From Clavaria fumosa (lineage: Eukaryota; Basidiomycota; Agaricomycetes; Agaricales; Clavariaceae), in NCBI GenBank assembly GCA_951802425.1, contig OX637794.1, forward strand, positions 4,340,001 through 4,404,000: DNA of 64,000 nt, written 5' to 3'. The notes under the pieces are model-generated. The model saw nothing but the letters and a program-made list of their open reading frames with translations. It had not been told where the DNA came from and did no database searches. A program made the translations under genes and the position numbers. Of the stretch, positions 11,214 to 21,669 are shown one piece after another; position 1 is the first letter of the stretch, and the number at the start of each line of letters is the position of its first letter.

Positions 11214-13583
11214 CTATACATCATCCACCGGAGGTTTTAACACCACACTTTCACTGTCCATGGTAATTTTCAGCGTCTTCTGGTCGATGCCAAACCTTCT
11301 GGTGTTGTAAATATCGTCGAGAGCCGCTTGGTCGCTTCCGTGCAGCAGCATCAGACGCGCAAGCTCCGTCCCTACACCAAGGTGCATCGCCGCGGCGATC
11401 GAGCCTGGCTGCGGCCACGAATGCAGCTTGGCTCGCGCGCGCCGGTGCCACAAGTGGAGCGCGGTAGATGTGAAGGCAAGGATGAGCAGAAATGCGGCCA
11501 AGACATGGACAGCGGCGATGCTGCGCAGTTGATTAGTATTCGGAGAGATGAAGAATGATCGCAACTTCTTCGGGGATCAAGAGAAGGTAAACTGACCTCA
11601 ACCAGACACGCTTCTGATAGAGACTGACGTGGACCAGCATCGTACTATTATCGGGCACGAAGTAGACAGATTTAGCCAGAACTTTCAGATAGGTACCCTA
11701 ATGAAAGGAAAAATCAGTCGATAACGTCCTGTCATCTCCGTGTGTGGGCGCTCACGTAGACCACATTCGTTAAGTTCGTCAAATGATCTTTAGTAAAATT
11801 GTTGCTCGTCTCCGCTATCTGCAACACCGCCGCAGGCAGCTGGACTCGCGTCGCATTCTGTCGCTGCATTGAAAAGTAGTCCTGGGAGAGGTCGTCAAAC
11901 TCGATCCCGTTGTATGCGCGGCCGTTCTGGGGTGGACCAGTGATCGAGGCTACAGTTGTGATTTGCTGTAGTGGGGTAATAGAGGTGACGAGGGGGGGTT
12001 GGGTGGCGAGGTTGAAAACAGCTGTTACGTTCCACAACTCGATCGAAGGCTTGCAGAAAATAGCGGAGACGAGTGGACTGGGGACGGAGACGTAGAACCA
12101 GAAGACGACTTGGCGAAACTCAACGGAAATAGGATCATCCGTGTCACACGTGGCGAGGAAAGCCTCTGTAAAGGAATCAAGACGATCAGTTATGTGCAAT
12201 GACACTCAATGGAGATCGAAGGAATCGACGAACCAAACTCGAAAGGCGTATTATGCTCCACATCCCAGCTGCTATTGCACGGTGGAGCGGTAGCCGAGTT
12301 GGTTAACCCGCGATTATCAGGGAGCGGAGACGTGTTGAGCTATGCGACTTAGTCAGCGCCATGTTCCCATAACATTGGTAGAGAAAATGTATACCGTAGC
12401 AGACTGGCCGCAGTTGGGACTGCTTTTTATGGCCACAGTCTGTGCCGTCAGAGTACCGTTAATACCCGGTTCAAAAGGGGGCTACAGGTCAAAAGCTTCA
12501 GCAGGACGGTGGTAACGATGCAAGACAGTAATTACATTGAATGGCGCCAAGCTCCATTGTCCGTACACGAACGGAGGGTCTGAGAGCGAATACTGTGCTG
12601 CGGCGCCAGAAAATCCAGCAGCGGTCATGAAGACTGCACGTTTCGAAGTGTGAGCGTATCGAGTAATGTGAAACTACATTAAACCACACCTGTAAAATCT
12701 CGGAGCAAAGGATTTGTTTCGAAGAGACCAAGCGTCCGGTCATTGGCCACGGACCGGGCTGGGAACCGTATCTCCGGTCAATGATCGCCGTTGTAACATA
12801 GAAAGAGAAAGCGAACCCGGTTGGGGGATCAGGGCATCACCAAATATGAACAAGTTGGTGACGGCGGGATTGAACGCAAGAACAAGAAGCGACAGAAGGG
12901 CCGCGATGGCGACGACAAAGTGAGTATGTTTTATAGCCTTCATCCACACGGTGAACTTGCTGCAAATAAATGAGCACGGCGTGCTAATATAAGAAAGGGC
13001 AATACCTTGCTGGCCCGTAATCCAGAAGGATCGTGCGACTTGCACGCGCATTTCCTCTGGATAGATCCAAGTAAGGCTAGATTCTCTGGTCAATCATGCA
13101 CCAAATGAAGGGGACTGAAATAATAACCTGTAGAGTTTTGATCTCTCTCGCCGTGCTCACCCAGAAACCCACGACTACCATCGAAATAATTATGGCGGGC
13201 GTTCGCTGTGTACAAAGAATTAGTCCTCATGCCGGAACATTGCGTAGTTGACACACATATGCGTACTGCAAGGCCTCGAACTCGAAGTTCGACTTCACTT
13301 TCATAGGCCACCCTAGCCGTAGGGGTTTGTGAAAAATGAAGGGCAGCAAACTTGACGTAGGGCATACCTTTGTTCTTGTTGCTGAAATGTAACGCGACTT
13401 CCAGGCCAACCGCCATCAGGACTAGAATGAAGAATGCCGGAAGCCAGCAAAATATTTGCAGCGGCCAGGGCTTCCATGGCTTCCTAGTTGCCTGTCTTCT
13501 GCCCAAGAAGGGGATGCTTGCTGAATGGGCAAATGAGCACATCAAAAATGAGTGTCCAGAAAACGCGTACACTCACTGTCCAT
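11214..13583 (-). CDS. DUF3433 multi-pass membrane protein
   Basis: Fungal DUF3433 membrane protein of unknown function, about 561 residues from 13 small exons: 13583-13577, 13520-13368, 13312-13257, 13205-13128, 13076-13006, 12959-12817, 12758-12690, 12633-12536, 12481-12395, 12339-12234, 12165-11756, 11697-11597, 11520-11214. The exon sum is a multiple of three. Family marks are LQPYLDLSRGNA with ILLDY, DPPFVYGQW, and the YQKRVWL that precedes the last membrane span. Hydrophobic segments include FFILVLMAVGLEVALHF, FVVAIAALLSLLVLAF and VHVLAAFLLILAF. The extracytoplasmic loop carries several N-x-S/T sites. In this model the first exon is only 7 nt (ATGGACA); an in-frame ATG at 13542 without that exon is the alternative. 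Introns 6 and 10 are the least certain. Confidence 0.8.
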
Positions 13584-13889
13584 GATGTCTCGTGTGTGGA
13601 GAACAAGTAAACGAACGGCGGTAAGATTTGCGTTTATAGCACAAGAGGACGGCGCTAGAGCATGGGGCGCTAGCACCGGAACGCAACTTTGACCGCGACA
13701 TGAGGACACTGCCTGGGAAACCAACTGGGCTCCACAGCAGGTGTTTCCAGAATCACATCTGACAAAGGAAACCCTCGAATTCAGCAGTCTCGACCCGAGA
13801 ACCCAATCGCGATCCGGGCCGAGAAAATTAAGCGCTGCACTGGCCCATGAGCGTAAAACAACTAATTGCAACCAGGAAAGCGGCGCAAT
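13584..13889. other. Upstream region of the DUF3433 gene
   Basis: About 300 bp between the DUF3433 start and the MITE, including the MITE's left target-site copy (ggcgcaat, 13882-13889). No supported gene. Confidence 0.4.
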
Positions 13890-14110
13890 TAGTGTTGCCA
13901 ACGGCTCGAGCCGATTTCTTTTTTGGGAATTTGCATTGAGTATTGTGGCTTCAAATCAACAGGTAGTCCCACAGAATAAGCGGCTTTGGGCTCTCACAGA
14001 AGGAGTGAATGATCAAATGTATCAAAATCTCTCCTCCCATTGTGCATTGTCCAACGGCTCGCTCGGTTTAGCCGAGCCGAGCCGAAAAAAGCCGAGCCGT
14101 GGCAACACTA
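13890..14110. mobile_element. hAT-type MITE, 221 bp, with 8-bp target-site duplication
   Basis: The left end reads tagtgttgccaacggctcg and the right end is its inverted copy (cgagccgtggcaacacta), differing by one base. The element is flanked on both sides by the same 8 bp, ggcgcaat (13882-13889 and 14111-14118). An 8-bp duplication and a TAGTGTTGCC-like terminus are hallmarks of the hAT superfamily. The element is too short to code for a transposase. Its interior has repeated agccgagccg blocks near the right end. Confidence 0.85.
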
Positions 14111-14356
14111 GGCGCAATCAATAGTCCTGTCAAAGTGTCATGGACGGGACCGGAGCATGGCGTTGACACTGTTTTTTCAGGGCACTGCAAACGAGCGGCG
14201 CGACGTGGGGAAGCGCCGTCGGACATTGTGCGGGCACAGGGACCAGACCGCTGTTCGTCGGCTCCGGTGCACCCCTGGAATAGCTCCCTATTAAATACCG
14301 TTCGATGACCAGATAGACTCGGGTGTTCGTCTCCTCCTTGCCCACCGACTTTGAAC
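14111..14356. other. Promoter region of the trefoil-like gene
   Basis: Begins with the right target-site copy of the MITE. About 240 bp separate the MITE from the ATG at 14357, so the insertion lies in the likely promoter. No separate gene is supported. Confidence 0.4.
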
Positions 14357-16499
14357 ATGGCCACGAAACCTGTTATCTGTCTGTCCAATGGCACGTTTCG
14401 TATTCGTTCATGGGCAACGTACCACATGGGCCAATACCTTACACTGGATAAGAACAAGAATGTAGTCGCGACATCACGCGATGATGCTTCTGACGCCCAG
14501 CTGGTGTATAATATTTATTCATTCCTTCCTATAAGATGTTCACCCTTTCCAGTGGAATATTTACAAGGAAAGTGACGGGAGATATACGATCCGGAATAAC
14601 GTCGACGGGGCGATCCTTCAAGCACAACGTAATCCAGAGCGGCGAGGTGGCGAAGCAGAAGTGGGAACTATCGCCACACAATGGACGATCACCCCTCGAG
14701 GGGTAGATGGCTTCGTGTAAGTCTTCACAGTAACGGGTAGGCAGGTCTTTTTGAAATTCTATTCTATTCCAGAATTGGTTTTCCTGTCGGCCCTCTGGTC
14801 ATTGATCTGAACGCTTACGGCGAGGTCAGTTGTTGCAATGCTATGCTTGGACCAGCGCCTAATTTCCTCTTTGATAGATTATCTTCTGGGAGTACAATGT
14901 TTGCATTCTATTGTTGGCTGCAGTCGCGCAGTATTCCTACTGATTGCCTCTGCACAGGGTCTGCCCCACCAGCGCTGGTTTTTTGAGTCTGTGTCGCGCC
15001 CACCTGTGATCGTCCATTCTCCGGCGCAGCCCACGGCTGGCAATTACCGTATTGCATGCTGGGCACCCGATAGGCCAAAGCTCTACTTTGACTTGGCACC
15101 CGATTTCCAGCTCACCGCACTCCCTTTTGATGATACGGACGATGGACAGACGGCATGTGCCACGCTGTTCAAATCTCACTTCAAAACTGACGATTTTGAT
15201 GCATTCTTGAAACAGTGGCACATTACACCGGAGGAAGACGGCAAATTCAAAATTGTGAACGTCGGAACGCAAGCTGTCCTCGAATGCAGGCTGATCACAG
15301 AGAGCACTCCCTTACTGAGCAAGTCCCAAACCAGCGCCGACTTCGTCACTGTCCGCCACGCTGACGGGCATGAGGTACCTCCGCCTCAGTATTTCATTGG
15401 AGCTGGATGTGGTCCTATGGCTTGGGTCATTGAGCCTCGAGATGAAGCATGGATGTCGGTCCCCCCCCCCTAATTCCGTGGCCCATACTCATTGTGTAAT
15501 GCAGCATCGCCAGTTCTGCGGACGTGATCGAATTGGATCTTGCTAATAACGTGCGCTTCTTGTTGGGAAGCGCATTTTCGGTTACTCATCCTTCCTCTCG
15601 CGCCACAGTTAATACTTAGGGAACGCACTGTGAGACTCTCATCCCCATTTTTGTTCCCAGACGCGCGTCACTCTGGAATCGGAACTGATTTGTTTCCATT
15701 CGACAGGGCGAATGGACGCAGCGCTTTTCGCTCGAGCCAGTAGCGCCCAAGACGCCCATCCTACGACCCATCGGCGACTCGGTCGCTCACCCCGCGCTGC
15801 CTCTTGCACCTGGGACATACGGCATTCGCAATCGCCGCACGGGCTCAGAGTGGGGTGTCTATGCCAACTGCCCTCCGTCCTGCGCTCCGATCGCCGTGTT
15901 TCCCCCGCGCAGCAAGCAGCCCGCCTCGACCTTCCATCCCTCCAGGAAGGTACGCGCCCGATGTTGAGCTGACAGCCTTGGGTCGTCCGCTCCCCCTGCT
16001 GCGATACTTGCTGACCCGGACTGTGTTTTTTTTCTTGTTACTTCTTTTCCTTCGACAAGTTCGACATCCAATTCGATAAGAACGGCGAGGCGCTCATCTC
16101 TACGTCATGGGGCGGGCGTGGGACGCGCTATGTGAAGCCAGGTGGAGCGATGCTCGCCCCTCCTGAGGTCGGACGTAGTATAGTCACCTGCCGGATCCAA
16201 CCCGTGAAAGGCCTTCCTGGCTATTTCTTGTATGGTTAATCCCTTTGCCTCAGAGCGCCGAGCGCTAATATGCCCCCGTCTCATCCTCTACTTCCTCAAG
16301 CGTCGGCCCGCCTCCCCTGCCTAGGGGCCAGACCAAGGCTTTCGTAGATCCCGCTACAGGAACCCAGAAGAATGTAATGCGACGCAAAATTTGCTTTTAG
16401 CCATGCACCAAACTGAACCCTTTCGTTTAGCTGAGGACCGCGCCTCTATATGAGGCAGACGAGAACCAGATGTGGGAGTTCGTACAGCTGAAAGCTTGA
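14357..16499 (+). CDS. Three-module beta-trefoil (ricin B-like) protein
   Basis: About 500 residues from 11 exons: 14357-14503, 14553-14716, 14773-14824, 14878-14898, 14958-15454, 15505-15550, 15609-15629, 15707-15949, 16060-16229, 16301-16373, 16431-16499; the sum is a multiple of three. Three diverged modules are seen. Each has a G-x-Y/F-R-I/I-R start (FRIRSWATYHMGQYL, NYRIACWAPDRPKLYF, TYGIRNRRTG), a W/F-x-I repeat and a closing Q-R-W/F or Q-M-W motif (HQRWFFES, TQRFSLEP, NQMWEFVQL). This is the pattern of ricin B-type trefoils that bind sugars or proteins. There is no signal peptide, so a cytosolic protein is likely. No lectin specificity can be assigned. A decayed second copy lies at about 18800-19080. 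Confidence 0.65.
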
Positions 16500-16798
16500 G
16501 AAAGTCTGAGGTCTGCAATTCCTTTTTTTTTTGGGATCCTTCGCGGTCAAGTGTTACGGACGATGCCTCAAAGTGACGGATTTGTTCTTTCTTCGATCTA
16601 TGTCTCTACTTATTCTTGAATGCCGAGTCCAGTAAGGATTTGCGAATAACTGATCTGATATTTTGTACTACAAGCATTGTGAGACACACCATCAAAGCCC
16701 TAACCCATTAATAAGTGATAGAGTCCGTAGCAAACACCCAAGGCCACAAATGTGGAGCCATATCGTAAAGCCTAGATAACGGTTACATAGAAGCATTG

Positions 16799-18557
16799 TC
16801 AATCGAAGGTGATGATCCTTGAATCGTTGGGGGTCGGCCTCCACATCACTTTGGCCGACTGGACGCGGTTGCCCACAGCGAGGCGAATGCTGCGCTCCCA
16901 TATCTTGATCCAGTCACCTTCGCCAAGGGGGACACCCATCACACCCTGGGGGTCACGCGGGTCGCGATGGCACACATAGCTCGCGCGACACACGTCCCAT
17001 TTGCCACCTTGGCTTGAGAAGCGGCGGTACAACCAGATAAACGGCAATATGCATATGCAGAATAGCAGCCAATGGATGAATCCATTCCCGAGCATTAGCA
17101 TCAGCGCTGAATCGATGCGTACTCTGACCAGCGAATGGGAATTCTCAAAGTAGATGTTGCGGTGCGTAGTGTGGCCTGCGGAGCTGATAATCTGGCCCAC
17201 AGCTATGAGAGGTGCAATCAGAGCGAGGCATAGGCATGGCTCGGAGATGATACAACAGCACGAACCGTCAATAATTTTCTCTCTGTCTACGCCTGTAACG
17301 ATCTGTGGTGCGGAGGTTCGAACGGACTCCGAGAAAGAAGACTAATGCAAACGAACTTTTCTGAATCTGAATTCTTTCCCAGTCTTGGAGGACGCAGCGT
17401 AATCGCGTGCCCAATCATGGACAGTATGCAAAGGGGACGTGGGATCACCCAGTTGCTGAGTCATTCCACCACGATAGGCAGCAACATTATCGTCCAGGAC
17501 GTGAAGTTGCCCAGGACCGAGTTGCAATGACAATGCCAGATCGATGATAAAGTTAAAATCGACGACTTCGGTCGTCACCGTTCTCGTCCCGTTACTGTCC
17601 GCCCTGATTTTTGTGACATTGTGACTGCCGTAGCAGTGCAAACGAAGTTTGGGAGGCTCAGGGAGTCGATCGAGAAGGAAACGATACAGGGCGTCACCTA
17701 GGGTGAAGTGCAATATTACGAAATAAGCATTTGGTTGAATAGGTTGGCAAAGCATTACCGTTAGTGTTGAGGAGTGCATCTTTCGTATAAATGTCGCCCG
17801 TATTTCTGATTTTCACTGTGGGTTGCGTGCGCAGAGGAGGAGGAATCTCGCCCGGATAAGGCGGGACAGGTTCGTTCTTCAAATGAGACGGGACTACGAT
17901 CGGTTGCGGCGGGATGTAGGCAACTTGTTGCAATGTAATCGGATTGAGAACTTGCGGTACAGGGAATGACGCGTGTGGATTGTACACTACTTGAGGCGTA
18001 TTGACAAGTGTGGAGAGTCCCGAGGACGACGTGGGTGGCTGGGGGTGCCATCCTGTAAGGGACCCTGGTCCTGCGGTGGGAGAATACAATTTTGGCAGTT
18101 CAACGTTTCCGTAGATGGGAGAGTACCGCGGGTGCGCAACCGACGCTTGTGGAAGCACGGTGGCGACCTGCACCTGCGGAAATGACCCTTTGTCGTAGGG
18201 GTCATCTCTGGCGATTATCTCAACTGCGTGATGCATCCTATCCCTCTCGGCGTCCATGGCGTGCCTATAATTCGCGATGAGCGTATCCACATCGTCACTA
18301 TGCTCAGGATCTGATGCGCTGCGCGGATGGGTTACAGCCTGCTGGGGCAGGAGCACTGGGCTTGCACCATAGGGGGGTGGGCGTGGCAAGACATCGTCGC
18401 CGCTCTCGTCGAACGGCAGGGCTGGTTCCGATCCTTGTTCGGGTAGAGGGTAGGGTGGATTCGGTTGAGCTGGCATGCTGGTCCCCGGCACGAACGTTCC
18501 AGGGGGATTGAAAGGTATGTCCACTCCATCGTAGGGCACACTGCCTGTTGCAGACAT
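16799..18557 (-). CDS. Proline-rich single-span membrane protein, copy A
   Basis: About 526 residues from four exons (18557-17759, 17697-17357, 17302-17266, 17202-16799). The first 260 residues are proline-, serine- and glutamine-rich and probably disordered. A conserved globular part follows (LRLHCYGSHNVT, LALSLQLGPGQL, TPLHTVHDWARDYAAS-like). One strongly hydrophobic segment near the C-terminal part (LLFCICILPFIWLYRRF) is a likely membrane span. The protein closes with a basic, aromatic domain (GDWIKIWERSIRLAVG). I recall similar repeatedly duplicated proteins in Agaricomycetes, function unknown. Copy B, 2.6 kb away, has the same exon lengths for exons 2-4 (341, 37, 404 nt), which supports the model. 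Confidence 0.75.
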
Positions 18558-19393
18558 GGTGGTGGGACTGGAGAGGGGCAATTCCGGTACAGTATCTGCG
18601 AACACTTCTAAATTGGTATTCCGAGGGTTGCGGTGAAAATTCACAAACCAATAACAGAACTAGGGCGGGACATACCATCGAAGGTTCATAGAGTTTTTCT
18701 TTAACAGTTAATCCCTCACTGATCCATGCTGTACTTGCGTCTGGACATGTAGGCGGTGTTACGGAGTCGGAGAACGCTTTTAATGCTATGCATACAGAGC
18801 TTGGAGTTGGAGTACAGCCGTAGTTGCGGTCTTCATACTGATTGCCTCTGCTCCACCAGCGCTGTGCTCACCTGTCATTGTCCATCCCACGTTTGGCAAT
18901 ATTGCATGCTGGGCACCCGATAGGCCAAAGCTCCACTTTGACTTGGCGACGCAAATTTTGCTTTTTGCCTTGAACCAAACTGAACTCTTTCAATTCTCTA
19001 TATGAGGTAGATGAGAACCAGATGTAGGAATTTGTCCAGCTGAAAATTTGTCAGGTCTGAAGTCTGCAAGCCCTTGTTTTTTTGGGATTCTTCGCGGCGG
19101 ACGCTGCCTCGAAGTGATAAATCTGTGCTTTATTTTTTGGACACACCTTTTGATCTATGTCTCCTTTTATTCTTGAATGCCTAGTCCGGTAAGGATTTGC
19201 GAATAACTGAATCTGATATTTTGTACCACAAGCATCGTGAGAGCTCACATACAATCAACCAATTAGAATGTGATACAGAGTCCACAGCAAACACCAAAGG
19301 AAAATATGGGTAATATGGGTAAAGAGTAGGCCGCAGATGCGGAGCGTCCATGTCGCAAAGCCCAGATAAGAGTTAGATCAAAGTGAAGCATTG
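18558..19393. other. Spacer between the two proline-rich genes, with trefoil relic
   Basis: Holds the upstream region of copy A, the trefoil relic (18800-19080, listed separately), and about 300 bp downstream of copy B that resembles 16500-16798. No intact gene is seen. Confidence 0.6.
18800..19080 (+). pseudogene. Deleted copy of the trefoil-like gene
   Basis: 18830-18955 matches the trefoil gene at about 14930-15100 (shared atattgcatgctgggcac, then ccgataggccaaagct). From 18956 it jumps to sequence matching 16380-16520 (gacgcaaattttgc, later gatgagaaccagatg). About 1.28 kb of the source gene is missing at the join. Reading frame and splice sites are lost. It marks the left edge of the second unit of a tandem duplication that also copied the neighbouring proline-rich gene. 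Confidence 0.8.
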
Positions 19394-21171
19394 TCAATCG
19401 AAGGTGACGACTCCTGAATCATTTGGGGTCGGCCTCCATATCGCTTTGGTCGACTGGATGCGGTTGCCCACAGCGAGGCGAATCGTGCGTTCCCATATCT
19501 TGATCCAGTCACCTTCGCCAAGGGGAACACCCATCACACCCTGGGGGTCACGCGGGTCGCGGTGGCACGCGTAGCTCGCGCGACAAACGTCCCACTTGCC
19601 ACCTTGGCTTGAGAAGCGGCGGTACAACCAGATAAACGGCGCAATGCATATACAGGCTAGCAGGCAGTTGATGCATCCGTTCCCAAGCATCAGCATCAAT
19701 ACTGAATCGGTGCGTACTCTGACCAGCGAATGGGAATTCTCAAAGTAGACGTTGCGGTGCGTAGTGTGGCCTGCAGAACTGATAATCTGGCCCACAGCTA
19801 TGAAGGGTGCAATCAGAGGCATAGGCATGGCTTTAAGATGATACAACAGTACGAACCGTCAATGATTTTTTCTCTGTCTATGCCTGTAACGATCTGTGGT
19901 GCGGAGGTTCGAACGGACTCAGAGAGAGGGAAGACTGATACAAACGAACTTTTCTAAATCTGAATTCTTTTCCACTCTTAGTGGACGCAGCGTAATCGCG
20001 TGCCCAATCATGGACAGTATGCAAAGGGGACGTGGGATCACCCAGTTGCTGAGTCATTCCACCACGATAGGCAGCAACATTATTGTCCAGGACGTAAAGT
20101 TGCCCGGGGCCGAGTTGCAATGACAATGCCAGATCTATGATAAAGTCAAAATCGACGATTGCAGTCGTCACAGTTTGCACCCTGTTATTGTACACCCTGG
20201 TTGTCGTGACATTGTGACTGCCGTAGCAGTGCAAACGAAGTTTGGGAGGTTCAGGTAGTCGATCGAGAAGGAAACGATACAGGGCATCACCTAGGGTGAA
20301 GTGCAATATTACGAAATGAGCATTTGGTTAAATAGGTCAGCAAAGCATTACCGTTAGTGTTGAGGAGTGCATCTTTCGTATAAACATCGCCTGTATTTCT
20401 GATTTTCACTGTGGGTTGCGTGCGCAGAGGAGGAGGAATCTCGCCCGGATAAGGCGGGAGAGGTTCGTTCTTCAAACGAGGAGGGACTACGATCGGTTGT
20501 GGAGGCATGTAGGCAACTTGTTGCAATGCTATCGGGTTGGGAACTTGCGTCGCAGGGAATGACGCGTATGGATTGTACGCTACTTGAGGCGTATTGACAA
20601 GCGTGGAGAGTCCCGAGGACGACGTGAGTGACTGAGGGTGCCATCCGGTAGGGGACCCTGGTCCTGCAGTGGGAGAATACAATTTTGGCGGTTCAGCGTT
20701 TCCGTAACCTGCGGGCATAGAAGAGTACCGCGGGTGCGCAACCGACGCTTGTGGAAACGCGGTGGCGACCTGCACCTGCGGAGGAGATGACCCTTGGTCG
20801 TAGGGGTCATCTCTAGCGATTGCCTCGACTGCGCGACGCATTCCATCCCTTTCGGCATCCATGGCGCGCCTATAATTCGCGATGAGCGTATCCACATCGT
20901 CGCTACGCTCTGGTTCTGATACGCTTCGCGGATGAGTTACAGCCTGCTGGGGGGGGAGCACTGGGCTTGCGCTATAGGGGGGTGAGCGTGGCAGGACATC
21001 GTCGCCACTCTCGTCGAACGGCAGGGCTGGTTCCGATTCTTGTTCAGGTAGAGGGTAGGATGGATTCGGCTGAGCCGGCATGCTGGTCCCCGGCACGAAC
21101 GTTCCAGGGGGATTGAAAGGTATGATGCGTCTGTCCACTCCATCGTAGGGCACACTGTCTGTTGCCGACAT
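19394..21171 (-). CDS. Proline-rich single-span membrane protein, copy B
   Basis: About 533 residues, exons 21171-20352, 20290-19950, 19893-19857, 19797-19394. It is a close paralogue of copy A with the same domain order: a Pro/Ser/Gln-rich N-terminus, a conserved core (LRLHCYGSHNVTTTR), a membrane span near the C-terminus (LLACICIAPFIWLYRRF) and a final GDWIKIWERTIRLAVG block. Relative to A the N-terminus has small in-frame insertions (for example RRI after GVD and MPAG before YGN). Exons 2-4 keep exactly the same length. Both copies stay open with intact splice sites, so the pair is probably functional. Function unknown. Confidence 0.75.
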
Positions 21172-21669
21172 GGTGAGAGTGAAGAGGGGCAAATCCGGCG
21201 TCTGCAAACACTTCTGGTACTTTTATATTGGTCTTCCATCCGGCGAGCACTGTTCCTGTACCTGAAGCGTGAAATGTCATGGATCAATAATGGAGCCGCG
21301 GAGCTCCGGGACATACCATCGAAGAAGTAGATTTTTTATATACAGTTAACCTTTCACAGCAACGAACAGGACAGCAAGGGCGCCTGTGCAAGTGCTAGAG
21401 AGAATGTTCCATCATTAACCATACTAGCGAGGGTGACCCAGACCTGCGGGTGGTGTCACGAGTGGTGCATCATTTGCAAAAGCTCTTTCAAATGGCGGTT
21501 CAATTCTCACGCCGTTCGGGTCGGCAGTCGCTTCACACAAAGGGGGTAAGCACAGCAAGGTAAAGCTGTGTTGTCTCGTTCAGAGAATCGATCTGAGAAT
21601 TGAACAGCGAGCAGGAAAGGTAAGGTAGATGGTAGTGACGGCGACACGTGATGTGTGTACAGTTCTAGA
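21172..21669. other. Intergenic region between copy B and PMT2
   Basis: Upstream region of copy B (partly similar to the upstream region of copy A) and 3' region of the mannosyltransferase. No supported gene. Confidence 0.5.
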
